Positions 14,413 to 22,994 are shown, counted from the stretch's first letter. The stretch: 64,000 nt of DNA from Nonomuraea wenchangensis (GCF_900111685.1 NZ_FOHX01000018.1:1-64000), one strand, 5' to 3'. Notes: generated from the letters alone by a model not told the origin. Made by a program: numbers and translations.

Positions 14413-15956
14413 GCCTCGCCCTGTGTCGAAGGCGTTCCGAACCATACGGCGAGCGCCTCACGCAGTTCGGGCGTGGCGCTGTCCGGGGATTCGTCGAGGC
14501 CGGCGGCCCAGGCGACGTACCCGTCCGGGCGGATCAGCAGGGCGTCGGCCGGTCGGTCGTGGGTCTTGGCGGTGTGGATGTCGATGAGATGCCTGTGGTT
14601 CCGGGCTGTTCGGCGGAGCTCTGGGCGGTCGGCCAGGTCGAGCAGGACGGGCCGGGCGGCGTGCATGAGCTCGGCGACGCTGGTGGTGCCTTGGCCGGTG
14701 TGCAGGGTGAGGTCGGGGGCGAAGGTGCCGGACAGCGCATGATGGACGCTGCCGGGCATGGGGTAGCGGAGGTCGGTGCCGGCGACGAGGGCTCCCATGC
14801 GGCGCAGCGGCTGCTCGTCGGTGAGCAGCTCGGTGAAGACCTCGCGCAGCGCCTCGGCGGCGGCGTCGTGCCCGCGCCGCAGTGCCACCTGGGCCCGGGT
14901 GTGCAGCATGGTACGGCTGCCGGCGAAGTGGCGTTCGGCGTGGTAGGTGTCCAGCAGGCCGGTCGGGGCCTGGCCGTGCAGGTCGGCGGCCAGCTTCCAG
15001 GCCAGGTTGACCGCGTCGAGCAGGCCGGCGTTGAGCGCCACGCCGGTGGCGGGGAACAGGTGTGCCGCGTCGCCGGCCAGCAGGATCCGGCCGTTGCGGA
15101 AGCGGTCGGCCTGGCGGGCCTTGAAGGTGAAGCGTGACAGCCGGGTCGCCTCGGCCACGGGCAGCCGCGCGCCGAGCACGCGGTGGATGCTGTCCTGGAG
15201 CTCCGGCACGGTCATCGGGACGTCGTCGTCGTACTCGGCGTTCTCGTCCTCGATCGTGTAGAGGGAGACGGACTGGGAGCCGGATGACGAGCCGATGCCG
15301 AACAGGCCGTGGTCGGTGCGGGTGAAGCCCGCGCTGATCGTGCCGAAGCCGGGGACGTCGAGGTCTCCGTTGGCGAGCACGGTCACGGTGCCGGGCAGGG
15401 TGACCTGGGCCAGCCGGTTGACCTCGGGGTAGACGGTGCCGGGGAAGCCGATGCCGGCCCGGTCGCGCACCCGGCTGCGCGCGCCGTCGCATCCTACGAG
15501 GTAGCGGGCGCTCACCTGGTACGGGCCGTCCGGACCCAGCACGTCCACGGTCACCGCCGTGTCGTCCTGGCTGATCCCGGTCACCTCGTGCCCGCGGCGG
15601 ATCTCGGCGTCGAGCTCGCCGGCGCGGTCGTCGAGCAGCTGCTCCAGTTGCTGTTGCGGGAGCGGCAGGGCGTGCAGCGGGGGGTCGGCCAGCTGGGTGA
15701 GGTCCAGGTGTACGCCGCCGAACGGGAACCGGGCAGGCGGGCGGGGGCCGGTGCAGGCCGCCTCGAAGCGTTCCAGCAGGCCCCGGTAGCGCAGCAGCTC
15801 CAGGATCTGCCCGCCGAGGCCGCCGGCCTTGGGGGTGTCCCGGCGGTGCGGCTGCCGTTCCAGGACCAGCGGCCGTACGCCGGCCAGCCGCAGCTCGGCG
15901 GCCAGCATGAGGCCGGTGGGGCCGGCCCCTACGATGATCACGTCGGTTCGGGTCAT
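14409..15956 (-). CDS. FAD-dependent monooxygenase, aromatic hydroxylase/Rox-like
   Basis: A 515-aa class A flavin monooxygenase (FAD_binding_3). It has the FAD-binding VIIVGAGPTGLMLAAELRL at residues 6-24, the DG-type motif VGCDGARSRVRDRAG near residue 165, and GRILLAGDAAHLFPATG near residue 290. The C-terminal thioredoxin-like region matches the PgaE/rifampicin monooxygenase size class. Relatives hydroxylate aromatic polyketides, rifamycins or tetracyclines. Substrate cannot be fixed here, but co-occurrence with Vat and an erythromycin esterase favours antibiotic inactivation. ATG 15956 overlaps the esterase stop, and its own stop overlaps the VOC start. Confidence 0.87.
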   Translation of the reverse strand: MTRTDVIIVGAGPTGLMLAAELRLAGVRPLVLERQPHRRDTPKAGGLGGQILELLRYRGLLERFEAACTGPRPPARFPFGGVHLDLTQLADPPLHALPLPQQQLEQLLDDRAGELDAEIRRGHEVTGISQDDTAVTVDVLGPDGPYQVSARYLVGCDGARSRVRDRAGIGFPGTVYPEVNRLAQVTLPGTVTVLANGDLDVPGFGTISAGFTRTDHGLFGIGSSSGSQSVSLYTIEDENAEYDDDVPMTVPELQDSIHRVLGARLPVAEATRLSRFTFKARQADRFRNGRILLAGDAAHLFPATGVALNAGLLDAVNLAWKLAADLHGQAPTGLLDTYHAERHFAGSRTMLHTRAQVALRRGHDAAAEALREVFTELLTDEQPLRRMGALVAGTDLRYPMPGSVHHALSGTFAPDLTLHTGQGTTSVAELMHAARPVLLDLADRPELRRTARNHRHLIDIHTAKTHDRPADALLIRPDGYVAWAAGLDESPDSATPELREALAVWFGTPSTQGEA

Positions 15957-17239
15957 GGGGTTGTTCCTTCTTCGAGGTCGCGGGCCACGGTGGCGGCGGG
16001 GGTGTGCAGGATGCCGTCGAAGGCGTCCAGGACGGGGGTGTGCAGGAAGGTGCTCTGCAGGCGGATCCGGTCGGGGCCGGGGACCTGGGTGCGCGCCGGG
16101 CGGAGGCCGGCGAGGCTGAGCCCGAGGCCGGCGCCGGCGAAGGCGGCTTCGACGCTGCCCGGCTCGGGCGGCTCCAGCGCGGTGTCCTCGATGCGGAAGC
16201 CGAAGCGCGCCTCCTCGTCGCGGACCATCTCTCCGGTGTGCCCGCCGGTGCTGGTCAGGCCGAGGGCGACGTACGCGTCGCCGAGCGCGTCGTGCAGGTG
16301 CTGCCCCATCGGGAACCCGGTGAGCTGCCCGTTGAAGGAGATGGGTGCCTTCTGTATGTGGGCGTTGTGGGCGGCCAGCACGATACGGGTGCCCGGCTCG
16401 AAGCGCTCCAGGTGCCACAGGACCGACTCGGCCATGTAGACGTCGCGGGCCGAGGTGTCGGCGGTCAGCCCGTTCCCGGCGAACAGGCCGGCCATGGCAC
16501 GGAAGCCGTAGTCGGCCTGGCAGGCGCCTTCGAGCCGGCGCAGGGCGAGGTCGTAGTCGCGCCGGTCACCGCGCGAGACGTACAGCGGCTCGACGGCGCG
16601 GAAGCGGATGAGCAGGCGCGTCAGGGCGGCGGTGAGCGCGTCCTGGTCGGCGGCGGGCAGGCGGGCCCACGCGGGCGCGGCCGAGGCGGCGGAGGTTCCG
16701 GCGAACGACGCGGCGATGCGCATCGCCTGCTCGATGGCCGGCAGGGTTTCGGGGTCGATGTCGCGCAGGTAGTCGGCGACGGGGGTCAGGGCGGGCAGCA
16801 GGGAGCCGCCGGCGGCCGGGATGTCGATGCCGGCGAAACGCATCGGCGTCGCGGCGGTGGCGTTGTGCCGGCGGATCCAGCGCAGGGGCTCCTCGACGCC
16901 CACCGGGATGGCCGTAGCGAGCTGGGCCGACAGGTCGTCGTCGGCGCCCTCGCCCTGGGCCCAGGCGTCGAGGGGGAAGCCTTCGCTGAAGCCGTACTCG
17001 AAGGCCAGGACGGTGAAGCCGCAGCGCTCGACCAGGAACCGCAGCAGGCGCCGGCGCAGGCGGATGAACTCGTCGATGAAGTGGGAGTGCTCGCCGATCG
17101 CGACGACGCGCGCGTCGCCGATGAGGTCGCGCAGCGGCTCCAGGTCGTCGAGCGGCGCCTCGGGGTCGAGGTGGGTGAGGGGGGCGGCGTGGTCGCGGAG
17201 CCAGCCGGTGAACGGGTCGGGGTGGGATGAGGCGGGCAT
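15953..17239 (-). CDS. Erythromycin esterase family protein
   Basis: A 428-aa member of the erythromycin esterase/EreA-like family (PF05139). VVAIGEHSHFIDEFIRLRR holds the catalytic Glu-His-x-His region, and VLAFEYGFSEGFPLDAW and IVLAAHNAHIQKAP carry further conserved His and Glu residues. Ere enzymes hydrolyse the macrolide lactone ring, though many family members have other or unknown substrates. ATG 17239 begins the conserved protein, with no good ribosome site. It lies 26 bp after the Vat gene on the same strand and overlaps the monooxygenase gene, so it belongs to the resistance operon. Confidence 0.85.
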   Translation of the reverse strand: MPASSHPDPFTGWLRDHAAPLTHLDPEAPLDDLEPLRDLIGDARVVAIGEHSHFIDEFIRLRRRLLRFLVERCGFTVLAFEYGFSEGFPLDAWAQGEGADDDLSAQLATAIPVGVEEPLRWIRRHNATAATPMRFAGIDIPAAGGSLLPALTPVADYLRDIDPETLPAIEQAMRIAASFAGTSAASAAPAWARLPAADQDALTAALTRLLIRFRAVEPLYVSRGDRRDYDLALRRLEGACQADYGFRAMAGLFAGNGLTADTSARDVYMAESVLWHLERFEPGTRIVLAAHNAHIQKAPISFNGQLTGFPMGQHLHDALGDAYVALGLTSTGGHTGEMVRDEEARFGFRIEDTALEPPEPGSVEAAFAGAGLGLSLAGLRPARTQVPGPDRIRLQSTFLHTPVLDAFDGILHTPAATVARDLEEGTTP

Positions 17240-17265
17240 GCCGGTGAACCGATTCTGTCGTGTGA

Positions 17266-17943
17266 TCAGTGGCGCGGGAGTGCGGAGGCCGCGCGCTCCA
17301 GGTCGTCGATGCTGCCGGACATGATCGTCCGTACGTGTTGGGTGAGGTGCTCCAGCGGCCAGTCCCACCACGCCAGCGTGAGGAGGCGGGCGATGTCGGC
17401 GTCGCTGTGGCGGCGGCGGATGAGCTTGGCGGGGTTGCCGCCGACGATGCCGTAGTCGGGGACGTCGTCCACGACCACGGCGCCGGAGGCGATGATCGCG
17501 CCGTGGCCGATGCGGACGCCGGGCATCACCATGGACCGGTAACCGAACCACACGTCGTGGCCCACCACGGTGTCACCTCGTCCGGGCAGGCCGGTGATGA
17601 GGTCGAAGTGCTCGGCCCAGGAGCCGCCCATGATCGGGAAGGGGAAGGTGGAGGGGCCGTCCATGCGGTGGTTGGCGCCGTTCATGATGAACCGCACGCC
17701 CTCGCCCAGCGCGCAGAACTTGCCGATGATCAGCTTTTCCGGGCCGTAGTGGTAGAGCACGTTGCGGGTCTCGAAGGCGGTCGGGTCGTCCGGGTCGTCG
17801 TAGTACGAGAACTCGCCCACCTCGATCAGCGGCGAGGTGACCAGCGGTTTGAGCAGCACCACCCGGGGCTGGTCGGGCATCGGGTGCACCACGGTCGGGT
17901 CGGGGGAAAGGGGTATCAACGATCGGCTCTTTCCAAGAGACAC
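17266..17943 (-). CDS. vat: Vat family streptogramin A O-acetyltransferase
   Basis: A 225-aa left-handed beta-helix acetyltransferase. The Vat signatures are EVGEFSYYDDPDD, NVLYHYGPEKLIIGKFCALG, FIMNGANHRMDG (catalytic histidine) and GDTVVGHDVWFGYRSMVMPG, ending in WWDWPLE. These acetylate the hydroxyl of streptogramin A from acetyl-CoA. GTG 17943 is chosen because the residues PDPTVVHPMP before the ATG at 17880 align with the usual Vat N-terminus; a TTG (about 17919) with GGAAAG upstream is also possible. First gene of a four-gene operon, divergent from a TetR gene. One operator copy lies directly upstream. Confidence 0.9.
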   Translation of the reverse strand: MSLGKSRSLIPLSPDPTVVHPMPDQPRVVLLKPLVTSPLIEVGEFSYYDDPDDPTAFETRNVLYHYGPEKLIIGKFCALGEGVRFIMNGANHRMDGPSTFPFPIMGGSWAEHFDLITGLPGRGDTVVGHDVWFGYRSMVMPGVRIGHGAIIASGAVVVDDVPDYGIVGGNPAKLIRRRHSDADIARLLTLAWWDWPLEHLTQHVRTIMSGSIDDLERAASALPRH

Positions 17944-17949
17944 TTAAGA

Positions 17950-17972
17950 GTACGGAACGCACCGTTCCGATA
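17950..17972. promoter_or_regulatory. TetR operator copy 1, at the Vat promoter
   Basis: GTACGGAACG-C-ACCGTTCCGATA contains the perfect palindrome CGGAACG-CAC-CGTTCCG (17953-17969). It is repeated with only two mismatches at 18005-18027. It sits seven bases from the Vat GTG start, so a bound repressor would block the resistance operon. Confidence 0.75.
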
Positions 17973-18004
17973 GGATGATGTCGGCGTACGGCTACCGATG
18001 TCAA

Positions 18005-18027
18005 GTACGGAACGTACCGTACCGATA
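18005..18027. promoter_or_regulatory. TetR operator copy 2, at the tetR promoter
   Basis: GTACGGAACG-T-ACCGTACCGATA is the second copy of the 23-bp site, 55 bp from copy 1 and 11 bp before the TetR start codon. It is in the same orientation and slightly less symmetrical, as expected for an autoregulatory site of different affinity. Confidence 0.75.
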
Positions 18028-18037
18028 AAGTGGCCGC

Positions 18038-18619
18038 ATGACCCGCACACCCCACCGCCGCGGCGCCGACCGGACCGAGGCCATCATGCGGACCACGCTG
18101 GAGCTCGGCCAGGAGATCGGCTACGCCAACCTCAGCATGGAGGCGGTCGCGGCCCGCGCCGGCGCCAGCAAGCAGACCCTCTACCGCCGATGGTCGTCCA
18201 AGGGAGCCCTGCTGCTCGACTCCCTGCTGTCGCTGAACGAACCCGGCTTGGACTACCCCTACACCGGCGACCTCGCCGCCGACCTGCGCGCGCAGATCTA
18301 CGCGGCCGTGGACCTGCTGGCCGGTCCGCCGTACGGCGCCCTGTTCCAGGCCCTGGTCGGCGAGGCCCAGCATGACCGCCGGGTCGCCGTGGCGCTCAAC
18401 GAGCGCTTCATCGCCCCGCAGGCGGACAAGACCGTCGCCCGGCTGCGGGCGGCCCGCGACCAGGGTCAGCTGTCGCCCGACTTCGACCTCGATCTGGCGA
18501 TGGCGATCCTGTCCGGCCCGCTGTACTTCCGGCTCCTGATCACCCAGGAACCGCTGACCCACGCCTACATCGACCGGGTCCTCGATGTGCTCTTCGCCGG
18601 GATGACGCCCCGCCCGTGA
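18038..18619 (+). CDS. TetR/AcrR family transcriptional regulator
   Basis: A 193-aa repressor. The TetR DNA-binding domain lies at about residues 12-60 (LSMEAVAARAGASKQTLYRR, then WSSKGALLLDSLL). A C-terminal ligand domain with PPYGALFQALVGEAQHDRRV follows. It is transcribed away from the Vat-led operon, with a duplicated palindrome in the 94-bp gap, so it most likely represses both itself and the resistance genes until a streptogramin-, macrolide- or other ligand is bound. No ribosome site is obvious before ATG 18038; the message may be leaderless. Confidence 0.9.
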   Translation: MTRTPHRRGADRTEAIMRTTLELGQEIGYANLSMEAVAARAGASKQTLYRRWSSKGALLLDSLLSLNEPGLDYPYTGDLAADLRAQIYAAVDLLAGPPYGALFQALVGEAQHDRRVAVALNERFIAPQADKTVARLRAARDQGQLSPDFDLDLAMAILSGPLYFRLLITQEPLTHAYIDRVLDVLFAGMTPRP

Positions 18620-18801
18620 GCAGGCGCAGCCAGGCCGCGGCGAGTGCGGCGTGACCGGCAGCCGGAGCAGCGCCACCGGCGGCTGCCCGGACATGGGGTA
18701 CGGGCGGTAAAGTGGTCGCGGGCAGCGATCTTGGCCGGCCAGGACCGGCACCGCCCCAGGTCCGCCTCGGACTCCACAAGGTCTTCAAGGAGCGAGCAGC
18801 C

Positions 18802-19230
18802 ATGACCGGATCGTGGGGGTGGGATCTGCTGATCGGGATCACGGCCGCGCTGCTGGTCGCCTGGCTGGCGCTGATCGGCACGCTGGCGATCGTCCGGCCC
18901 CGCGGCAATCTGCTGCGGGAGGCGCTGCGGCTGCTGCCCGACGTGCTGCGCCTGGTGCGCCGCCTGGCCGCGGACCGCGACCTGCCACGCGGCGTACGCG
19001 TACGACTCGTGCTGCTGCTGGCCTACCTGGCCATGCCCCTGGATCTGGTGCCCGATTTCATCCCCGTGCTCGGCTATGCCGACGACGCCATCATCATCAC
19101 CGCGGTGCTGCGCTCCGTGGTCCGCCGGGCCGGGGTGCACGCCGTTCGCCGGCACTGGCCCGGCACCGATGACGGCTTCGCCGCGTTGACGAGGCTGACC
19201 GGGCTCGACAAGCCTTCGACCACGACCTGA
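18802..19230 (+). CDS. YkvA family (DUF1232) membrane protein
   Basis: A 142-aa protein. An N-terminal membrane segment (LLIGITAALLVAWLALIGTL) is followed by a DUF1232 domain at about residues 70-110 containing YLAMPLDLVPDFIPVLGYAD, with DAIIITAVLRSVVRRAG after it. The family function is not established. ATG 18802 has AAGGAG nine bases upstream. It stands alone, with 180 bp before it and 98 bp after it carrying no other gene. Confidence 0.85.
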   Translation: MTGSWGWDLLIGITAALLVAWLALIGTLAIVRPRGNLLREALRLLPDVLRLVRRLAADRDLPRGVRVRLVLLLAYLAMPLDLVPDFIPVLGYADDAIIITAVLRSVVRRAGVHAVRRHWPGTDDGFAALTRLTGLDKPSTTT

Positions 19231-19328
19231 CGCCCGGGAAAATCTTCCCGCCTGAGCGATGACTGCGCCCCATGGCGGGAGTCCTACCAGGTGACGGGCC
19301 ACACGGGTCCTTGCTGAGGAGGATTGCC

Positions 19329-19679
19329 ATGACGTCGACCCCCACGCCCGGATGGTTCGACATCTCCACTCCCGATGCCGCGCAGGCGCGACGTTTCTAT
19401 CAGGAGCTGTTCGGCTGGACGGTGAACGCCATCGACGAGACCTACGCGCTCGTCGGTGGTGACGGCGGCTCTCCGGCAGGGGGCATCGGCCAGGCGGGGC
19501 CGGGCAGCCCGTACACCGGGTTCGTGGTCTACTTCACGGTCGACGACGTCGAGGCCGCGCTGGCGCGTGCGGAGAGCCTCGGCGGCAGCCGCGTCATGGA
19601 GCCGTCGCCGACGCCCATGGGGCGGATCGCGGTGTTCGCCGACCCCGACGGCAACCATGTCGGTCTGGTGAGCCACTGA
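19329..19679 (+). CDS. VOC family protein
   Basis: A 116-aa single-domain glyoxalase-fold protein. GWFDISTPDAAQARRFYQEL and FGWTV form the first module; VVYFTVDDVEAALARAESLG and RIAVFADPDGNHVGL form the second. Metal-ligand residues are not all evident, so an enzymatic role is uncertain. GAGGAGG stands eight bases before ATG 19329. Monocistronic, ending before a strong bidirectional hairpin. Confidence 0.85.
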   Translation: MTSTPTPGWFDISTPDAAQARRFYQELFGWTVNAIDETYALVGGDGGSPAGGIGQAGPGSPYTGFVVYFTVDDVEAALARAESLGGSRVMEPSPTPMGRIAVFADPDGNHVGLVSH

Positions 19680-19692
19680 CCCGGCCGGTGGC

Positions 19693-19754
19693 GGGAGTTC
19701 CGCGAGAGCCTGTCCGGCGGATGACTCCGCAGGTCAGCTGCTCGCGGAACTCCC
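19693..19754. terminator. 14-bp perfect stem-loop between convergent genes
   Basis: GGGAGTTCCGCGAG (19693-19706) pairs exactly with CTCGCGGAACTCCC (19741-19754). The 34-base loop itself can fold through CCTG/CAGG and CGGA/TCCG. It lies between the rightward VOC gene (ends 19679) and the leftward gene ending at 19769, so it can terminate both. Confidence 0.75.
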
Positions 19755-19768
19755 CGCGAAGCCCGAGG

Positions 19769-20203
19769 TCAGATCCGGGTCATGGACGAGGCGTAGCCGC
19801 CTCCGCCGGGGTAGACCCATGCGCCGGTGACCGTGGTGCCGTCGGCGTCGAACGTGCCCTCGTAGTACGCCGGGCTGCCCTTCGCGCCGCCCCAGATGGT
19901 CAGCTTGTCGCCGGTCAGCTCGTACACGTAGTCCAGCGTGTCGCCGGCCGAGTCGTAGAAGCGCGACACCACGTCCGCGCTGACCGGCTCGCCGAACGGG
20001 CGCAGGTTGCCGATCACTTCCAGACCGGTGATCCGCCGGCCGTCGTGGGTGAGCTCGACGTGCTGGAACAGGAAGAAGCCGCCGGGCATCCACTCGTAAC
20101 GCACCGTGCCCTCGGCGCCGCCGGTGACCTTCCAGGTGCCGACCAGGCGGTCCAGGGCTTTCAGCTCGGCGCTCGGCTGGCTGGTGTCAGGCATCGTGTC
20201 CAT
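19769..20203 (-). CDS. DUF1579-like / lipocalin-fold hypothetical protein
   Basis: A 144-aa protein with LDRLVGTWKVTGGAEGTVRY and EWMPGGFFLFQHVEL near the N-terminus and YYEGTFDADGTTVTGAWVYP near the end. This beta-barrel pattern is seen in DUF1579 and related small-molecule-binding proteins. Cytosolic, with no signal peptide. ATG 20203 has the very strong AAGGAGG five bases upstream. Divergent from the DUF998 membrane protein gene. Function unknown. Confidence 0.72.
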   Translation of the reverse strand: MDTMPDTSQPSAELKALDRLVGTWKVTGGAEGTVRYEWMPGGFFLFQHVELTHDGRRITGLEVIGNLRPFGEPVSADVVSRFYDSAGDTLDYVYELTGDKLTIWGGAKGSPAYYEGTFDADGTTVTGAWVYPGGGGYASSMTRI

Positions 20204-20269
20204 CTCGTCCTCCTTGGTGAGTGCTTGCCGGTACCTCGGAGTCGATCCCCGGCCCTCGACATGGATCGA

Positions 20270-20287
20270 ATGTGGCATAAGTCACAT
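20270..20287. promoter_or_regulatory. Inverted repeat in divergent promoter
   Basis: ATGTG-GCATAAGT-CACAT lies between the divergent genes at 20203 and 20354 and spans an AT-richer patch. Candidate operator or part of the promoter; no regulator gene is next to it. Confidence 0.3.
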
Positions 20288-20353
20288 GATGGACCACGTC
20301 GAAGTCCCGGTCCCGGTGACGAGGTAGCGGCAGGAACTCTCAAGGAGGACGTC

Positions 20354-20995
20354 ATGGCCACCGCCATCCCCGCTGTCCACATCACTCCCGCCGCGTCCGG
20401 CCGCCTGCTGCTCGCCGGGGCACTCGCCGGGCCGGTCTTCTTCGCCTCGGCCATCGCCCAGATGCTCACCCGCGAGGGCTTCGACCTCACCCGGCACCCC
20501 ATCAGCCAGCTCGCCACCGGCGACCTGGGCTGGATCCAGATCACCACGTTCGTGCTCGCCGGCCTCGGCGGCCTGGCGCTGGCCGCGGGCGTCCGGCGCA
20601 CCCTCACCGAGGGGATCGGCCGGCGGGCGCTGCCGATCCTCGTCGGGATCTTCGGCGCCGGGATGGTCTGCGCCGGCCTGTTCACCATGGATCCGGAGAA
20701 CGGCTTCCCCGCCGGCACCCCCGACGGACCGGCCGCCCAGCTGTCCTGGCACGGCGTGGCGCACTCGGTCGCGGCCGCCGTCTCCTTCACCGCGCTGGCC
20801 GTCGCCGCCGTCGTGCTGACCGTCCGGTACGCCCGCCGCCGGGCCGCGCTGCCCGCCGTGCTGAGCGGCGCCGCCGGGCTCGTCCTGCTGCTGCCCATGT
20901 CGCCTGATCACATGAGCGTCCAGATCGCCGTCAACGGCCTGGTCGCCTTCACCTGGACGACCACCCTCGCACTGTCCCTGCGCCGCTCCGCCTGA
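20354..20995 (+). CDS. DUF998 domain membrane protein
   Basis: A 213-aa protein with about six hydrophobic segments. LLAGALAGPVFFASAIAQML is followed by the family's DLTRHPISQLATGDLGWIQ, then SWHGVAHSVAAAVSFTALAV. DUF998 proteins are integral membrane proteins without firm function. ATG 20354 has AAGGAGG six bases upstream. It is followed 44 bp later by the DGPF/ECF42 unit on the same strand, so it may be read through with them. Confidence 0.87.
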   Translation: MATAIPAVHITPAASGRLLLAGALAGPVFFASAIAQMLTREGFDLTRHPISQLATGDLGWIQITTFVLAGLGGLALAAGVRRTLTEGIGRRALPILVGIFGAGMVCAGLFTMDPENGFPAGTPDGPAAQLSWHGVAHSVAAAVSFTALAVAAVVLTVRYARRRAALPAVLSGAAGLVLLLPMSPDHMSVQIAVNGLVAFTWTTTLALSLRRSA

Positions 20996-21039
20996 CCCGG
21001 CATACCCTTTCCCTCACCACTCTCAAGTAGAGGATCACC

Positions 21040-21411
21040 GTGAAGTACCTGTTGCTCAGCTACACCCCGGCCGCCGCCTGGGACGCCGCGACCGCCGACA
21101 CCCCGTCCGAGGAGGCGCTGGCCGCGTTCGCCGCGTACCAGAAGTTCGAGCAGGAGTTGATCGCCACCGGCGAGTTCGTCGGCAGCGAGGGGCTCGGCCA
21201 CCCGGTGGTCAGCACCACCGTACGCAAGGGCCCGGACGGGGTGGTGGCGACCGACGGGCCGTTCGCCGAGCTCAAGGAGGTCCTGGCCAGCTTCGCCGTG
21301 ATCGACGTGGCCAGCAGGGAACGCGCCGTCGAGATCGTCTCGCGGGTCGTGGAGGTGCTGGGCGAGCCGATCGAGATCCGCCCGATCATGGGCGGCGACT
21401 TCGCGGCATGA
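21040..21411 (+). CDS. YCII-related DGPF-domain protein
   Basis: A 123-aa protein of the YciI/DGPF family. MKYLLLSYTP is at the start, EQELIATGEFVGSEGLG follows, and the signature ATDGPFAELKEVLASF is central. DGPF proteins are the conserved partners of ECF42 sigma factors. GTG 21040 has GAGGA upstream, and the stop overlaps the sigma factor start (ATGA at 21408). Biochemical role is not known; it is likely both a regulon member and a modulator of the sigma factor's output. Confidence 0.9.
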   Translation: MKYLLLSYTPAAAWDAATADTPSEEALAAFAAYQKFEQELIATGEFVGSEGLGHPVVSTTVRKGPDGVVATDGPFAELKEVLASFAVIDVASRERAVEIVSRVVEVLGEPIEIRPIMGGDFAA

Positions 21412-22658
21412 CCGGCCGTTCCGGCGAGGTTGAGCACCTGCTCCGTACGGAGGCGCCGCAGGTGCTCGGTGCGCTGGTGCGTCGCTTCGGTCACTTCGAC
21501 GTCGCCGAGGACGCGGTGCAGGAGGCGCTGCTGGCCGCGAGCCGGACCTGGGCCGCCGACGGCGTGCCGGACGACCCGCGCAGCTGGCTGATCCGCGTCG
21601 GCTACCGGCGGATGGTCGACCTGCTCCGCTCCGAGCAGGCCCGGCGCCGCCGCGAGCACGAGGCCGGCGTCGCCGCGCTGGCCATGGGGGAACCGGCCCG
21701 GCAGGCGCGCCCGCCGCAGGAGACCGACGACAGCCTCGCCCTGCTGCTGCTCTGCTGCCACCCCGCGCTGAGCGCCACCTCCCAGGTGGCGCTCACGCTG
21801 CGCGCGGTGGGCGGCCTGACCACCGCCGAGATCGCGCACGCCTTCGGCACGACCGAACCCACCATGGGCACCCGGATCAGCCGCGCCAAGCAGCAGCTCG
21901 CCCGCGCCGGCGCCCGCTTCACCCCGCCGACCGGCGCCGGCCGGGACAGCCGGATGGCCGCCGTGACGCAGGTGCTCTACCTGATCTTCAACGAGGGCTA
22001 CACGGCCTCCGCCGGCGACGAGCTCGCCCGCGTCGACCTCACCCGCGAGGCGATCCGGCTGACGCGCATGCTCCGCGACTCCCTGCCGGACGACCCTGAG
22101 GTGGCCGGTCTGCTCGCGCTGATGCTGCTGACCGAGTCACGGCGCCCCGCCCGCACCGGCGGCGACGACGAGCTGGTGCCGCTGGAGGAGCAGGACCGGA
22201 CGCGATGGGATCCCGGCCTGATCCGCGAGGGCACCGAGCTGATCGACAGCGTCTGGAGCCGGCGCGAGGTGGGCCCGTACCAGTTGCAGGCCGCGATCGC
22301 GGCCGTGCACGCCGCGGCCGCGACGCCGGAGCAGACGGACTGGCCGCAGATCGCCGCGCTGTACGTGTGGCTGGAACGGCTCACCCCGACCGCGCCGGTG
22401 CGGCTGAGCCGGGTGGTGGCGGTGGCCCAGGCGTACGGGCCGGGCCGCGGCCTGGCGCTGCTCGACGACCTCAACCGTCGCCACCGGCTGGACCAGGAAC
22501 CGCTGACCCGGCAACGAGAACGCGCGGTGCGCGCCCACCTGCTCCAGATGACCGGCGACACGGCCGGCGCGGCCCGGCTGTACCGCGAGGCGGCCGCACT
22601 GACCGGCAACCAGGTCGAGCAGCGCTATCTGCTCGACCGGGCCCACCGCCTCGGCTGA
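21408..22658 (+). CDS. ECF42-type RNA polymerase sigma factor with C-terminal helical extension
   Basis: A 416-aa sigma factor. Region 2 lies at about residues 15-75 (RRFGHFDVAEDAVQEALLAA) and region 4 at about 115-165 (LTTAEIAHAFGTTEPTMGTR). A long alpha-helical TPR-like extension (DUF6596-type, LYLIFNEGYTASAGDELARV) continues to the end. Length, extension and coupling to a DGPF protein identify group ECF42, in which the extension replaces a classical anti-sigma factor. It overlaps the preceding gene by four bases. Targets usually include the adjacent DGPF gene. Confidence 0.92.
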   Translation: MTGRSGEVEHLLRTEAPQVLGALVRRFGHFDVAEDAVQEALLAASRTWAADGVPDDPRSWLIRVGYRRMVDLLRSEQARRRREHEAGVAALAMGEPARQARPPQETDDSLALLLLCCHPALSATSQVALTLRAVGGLTTAEIAHAFGTTEPTMGTRISRAKQQLARAGARFTPPTGAGRDSRMAAVTQVLYLIFNEGYTASAGDELARVDLTREAIRLTRMLRDSLPDDPEVAGLLALMLLTESRRPARTGGDDELVPLEEQDRTRWDPGLIREGTELIDSVWSRREVGPYQLQAAIAAVHAAAATPEQTDWPQIAALYVWLERLTPTAPVRLSRVVAVAQAYGPGRGLALLDDLNRRHRLDQEPLTRQRERAVRAHLLQMTGDTAGAARLYREAAALTGNQVEQRYLLDRAHRLG

Positions 22659-22702
22659 GCGACACAGGGCGACGGCCCGGCCGCCGCGGTCATGATGCGG
22701 TC

Positions 22703-22882
22703 ATGCCGCGAGGAGCATGGGTCGCCCTCCTCATCGTCTCCTTCGTGCTCGCGACCGGGCGGCGGGTCACGCTGACCGGCCACACCGACGAGGTCTACGA
22801 CGTGGCCTACAGCCCCGACGACCGGCTGCCGGCCAGCCGGTCCGCGGACGGCACCGTCCGCCTGTGCCCCGCCCCGGGCTGA
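22703..22882 (+). pseudogene. Single WD40-repeat remnant
   Basis: A 59-residue frame: a hydrophobic stretch (AWVALLIVSFVLATG) and then one WD40-like blade, RVTLTGHTDEVYDVAYSPDD, ending with SADGTVRLC. Functional propellers need several blades, so this is probably the remains of a larger WD40 gene. A tiny membrane peptide cannot be ruled out. No good ribosome site is seen. Confidence 0.4.
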
Positions 22883-22994
22883 GCGTCCTTCTTCCGGCAC
22901 ATACGAGAGCACCACCAGCCTGCCGCCGGAGCTTTACCGGAACCTTCGCCATTGGCGGGCGCGCACGAGAAAGGCGCGGGCATTATCACCAGTG

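Noticed and set aside
14409..15956. Naming the FAD monooxygenase as a confirmed rifampicin monooxygenase
   Set aside because: The fold and motifs fit, but PgaE-type aromatic hydroxylases share them. Substrate cannot be assigned from sequence reading alone.
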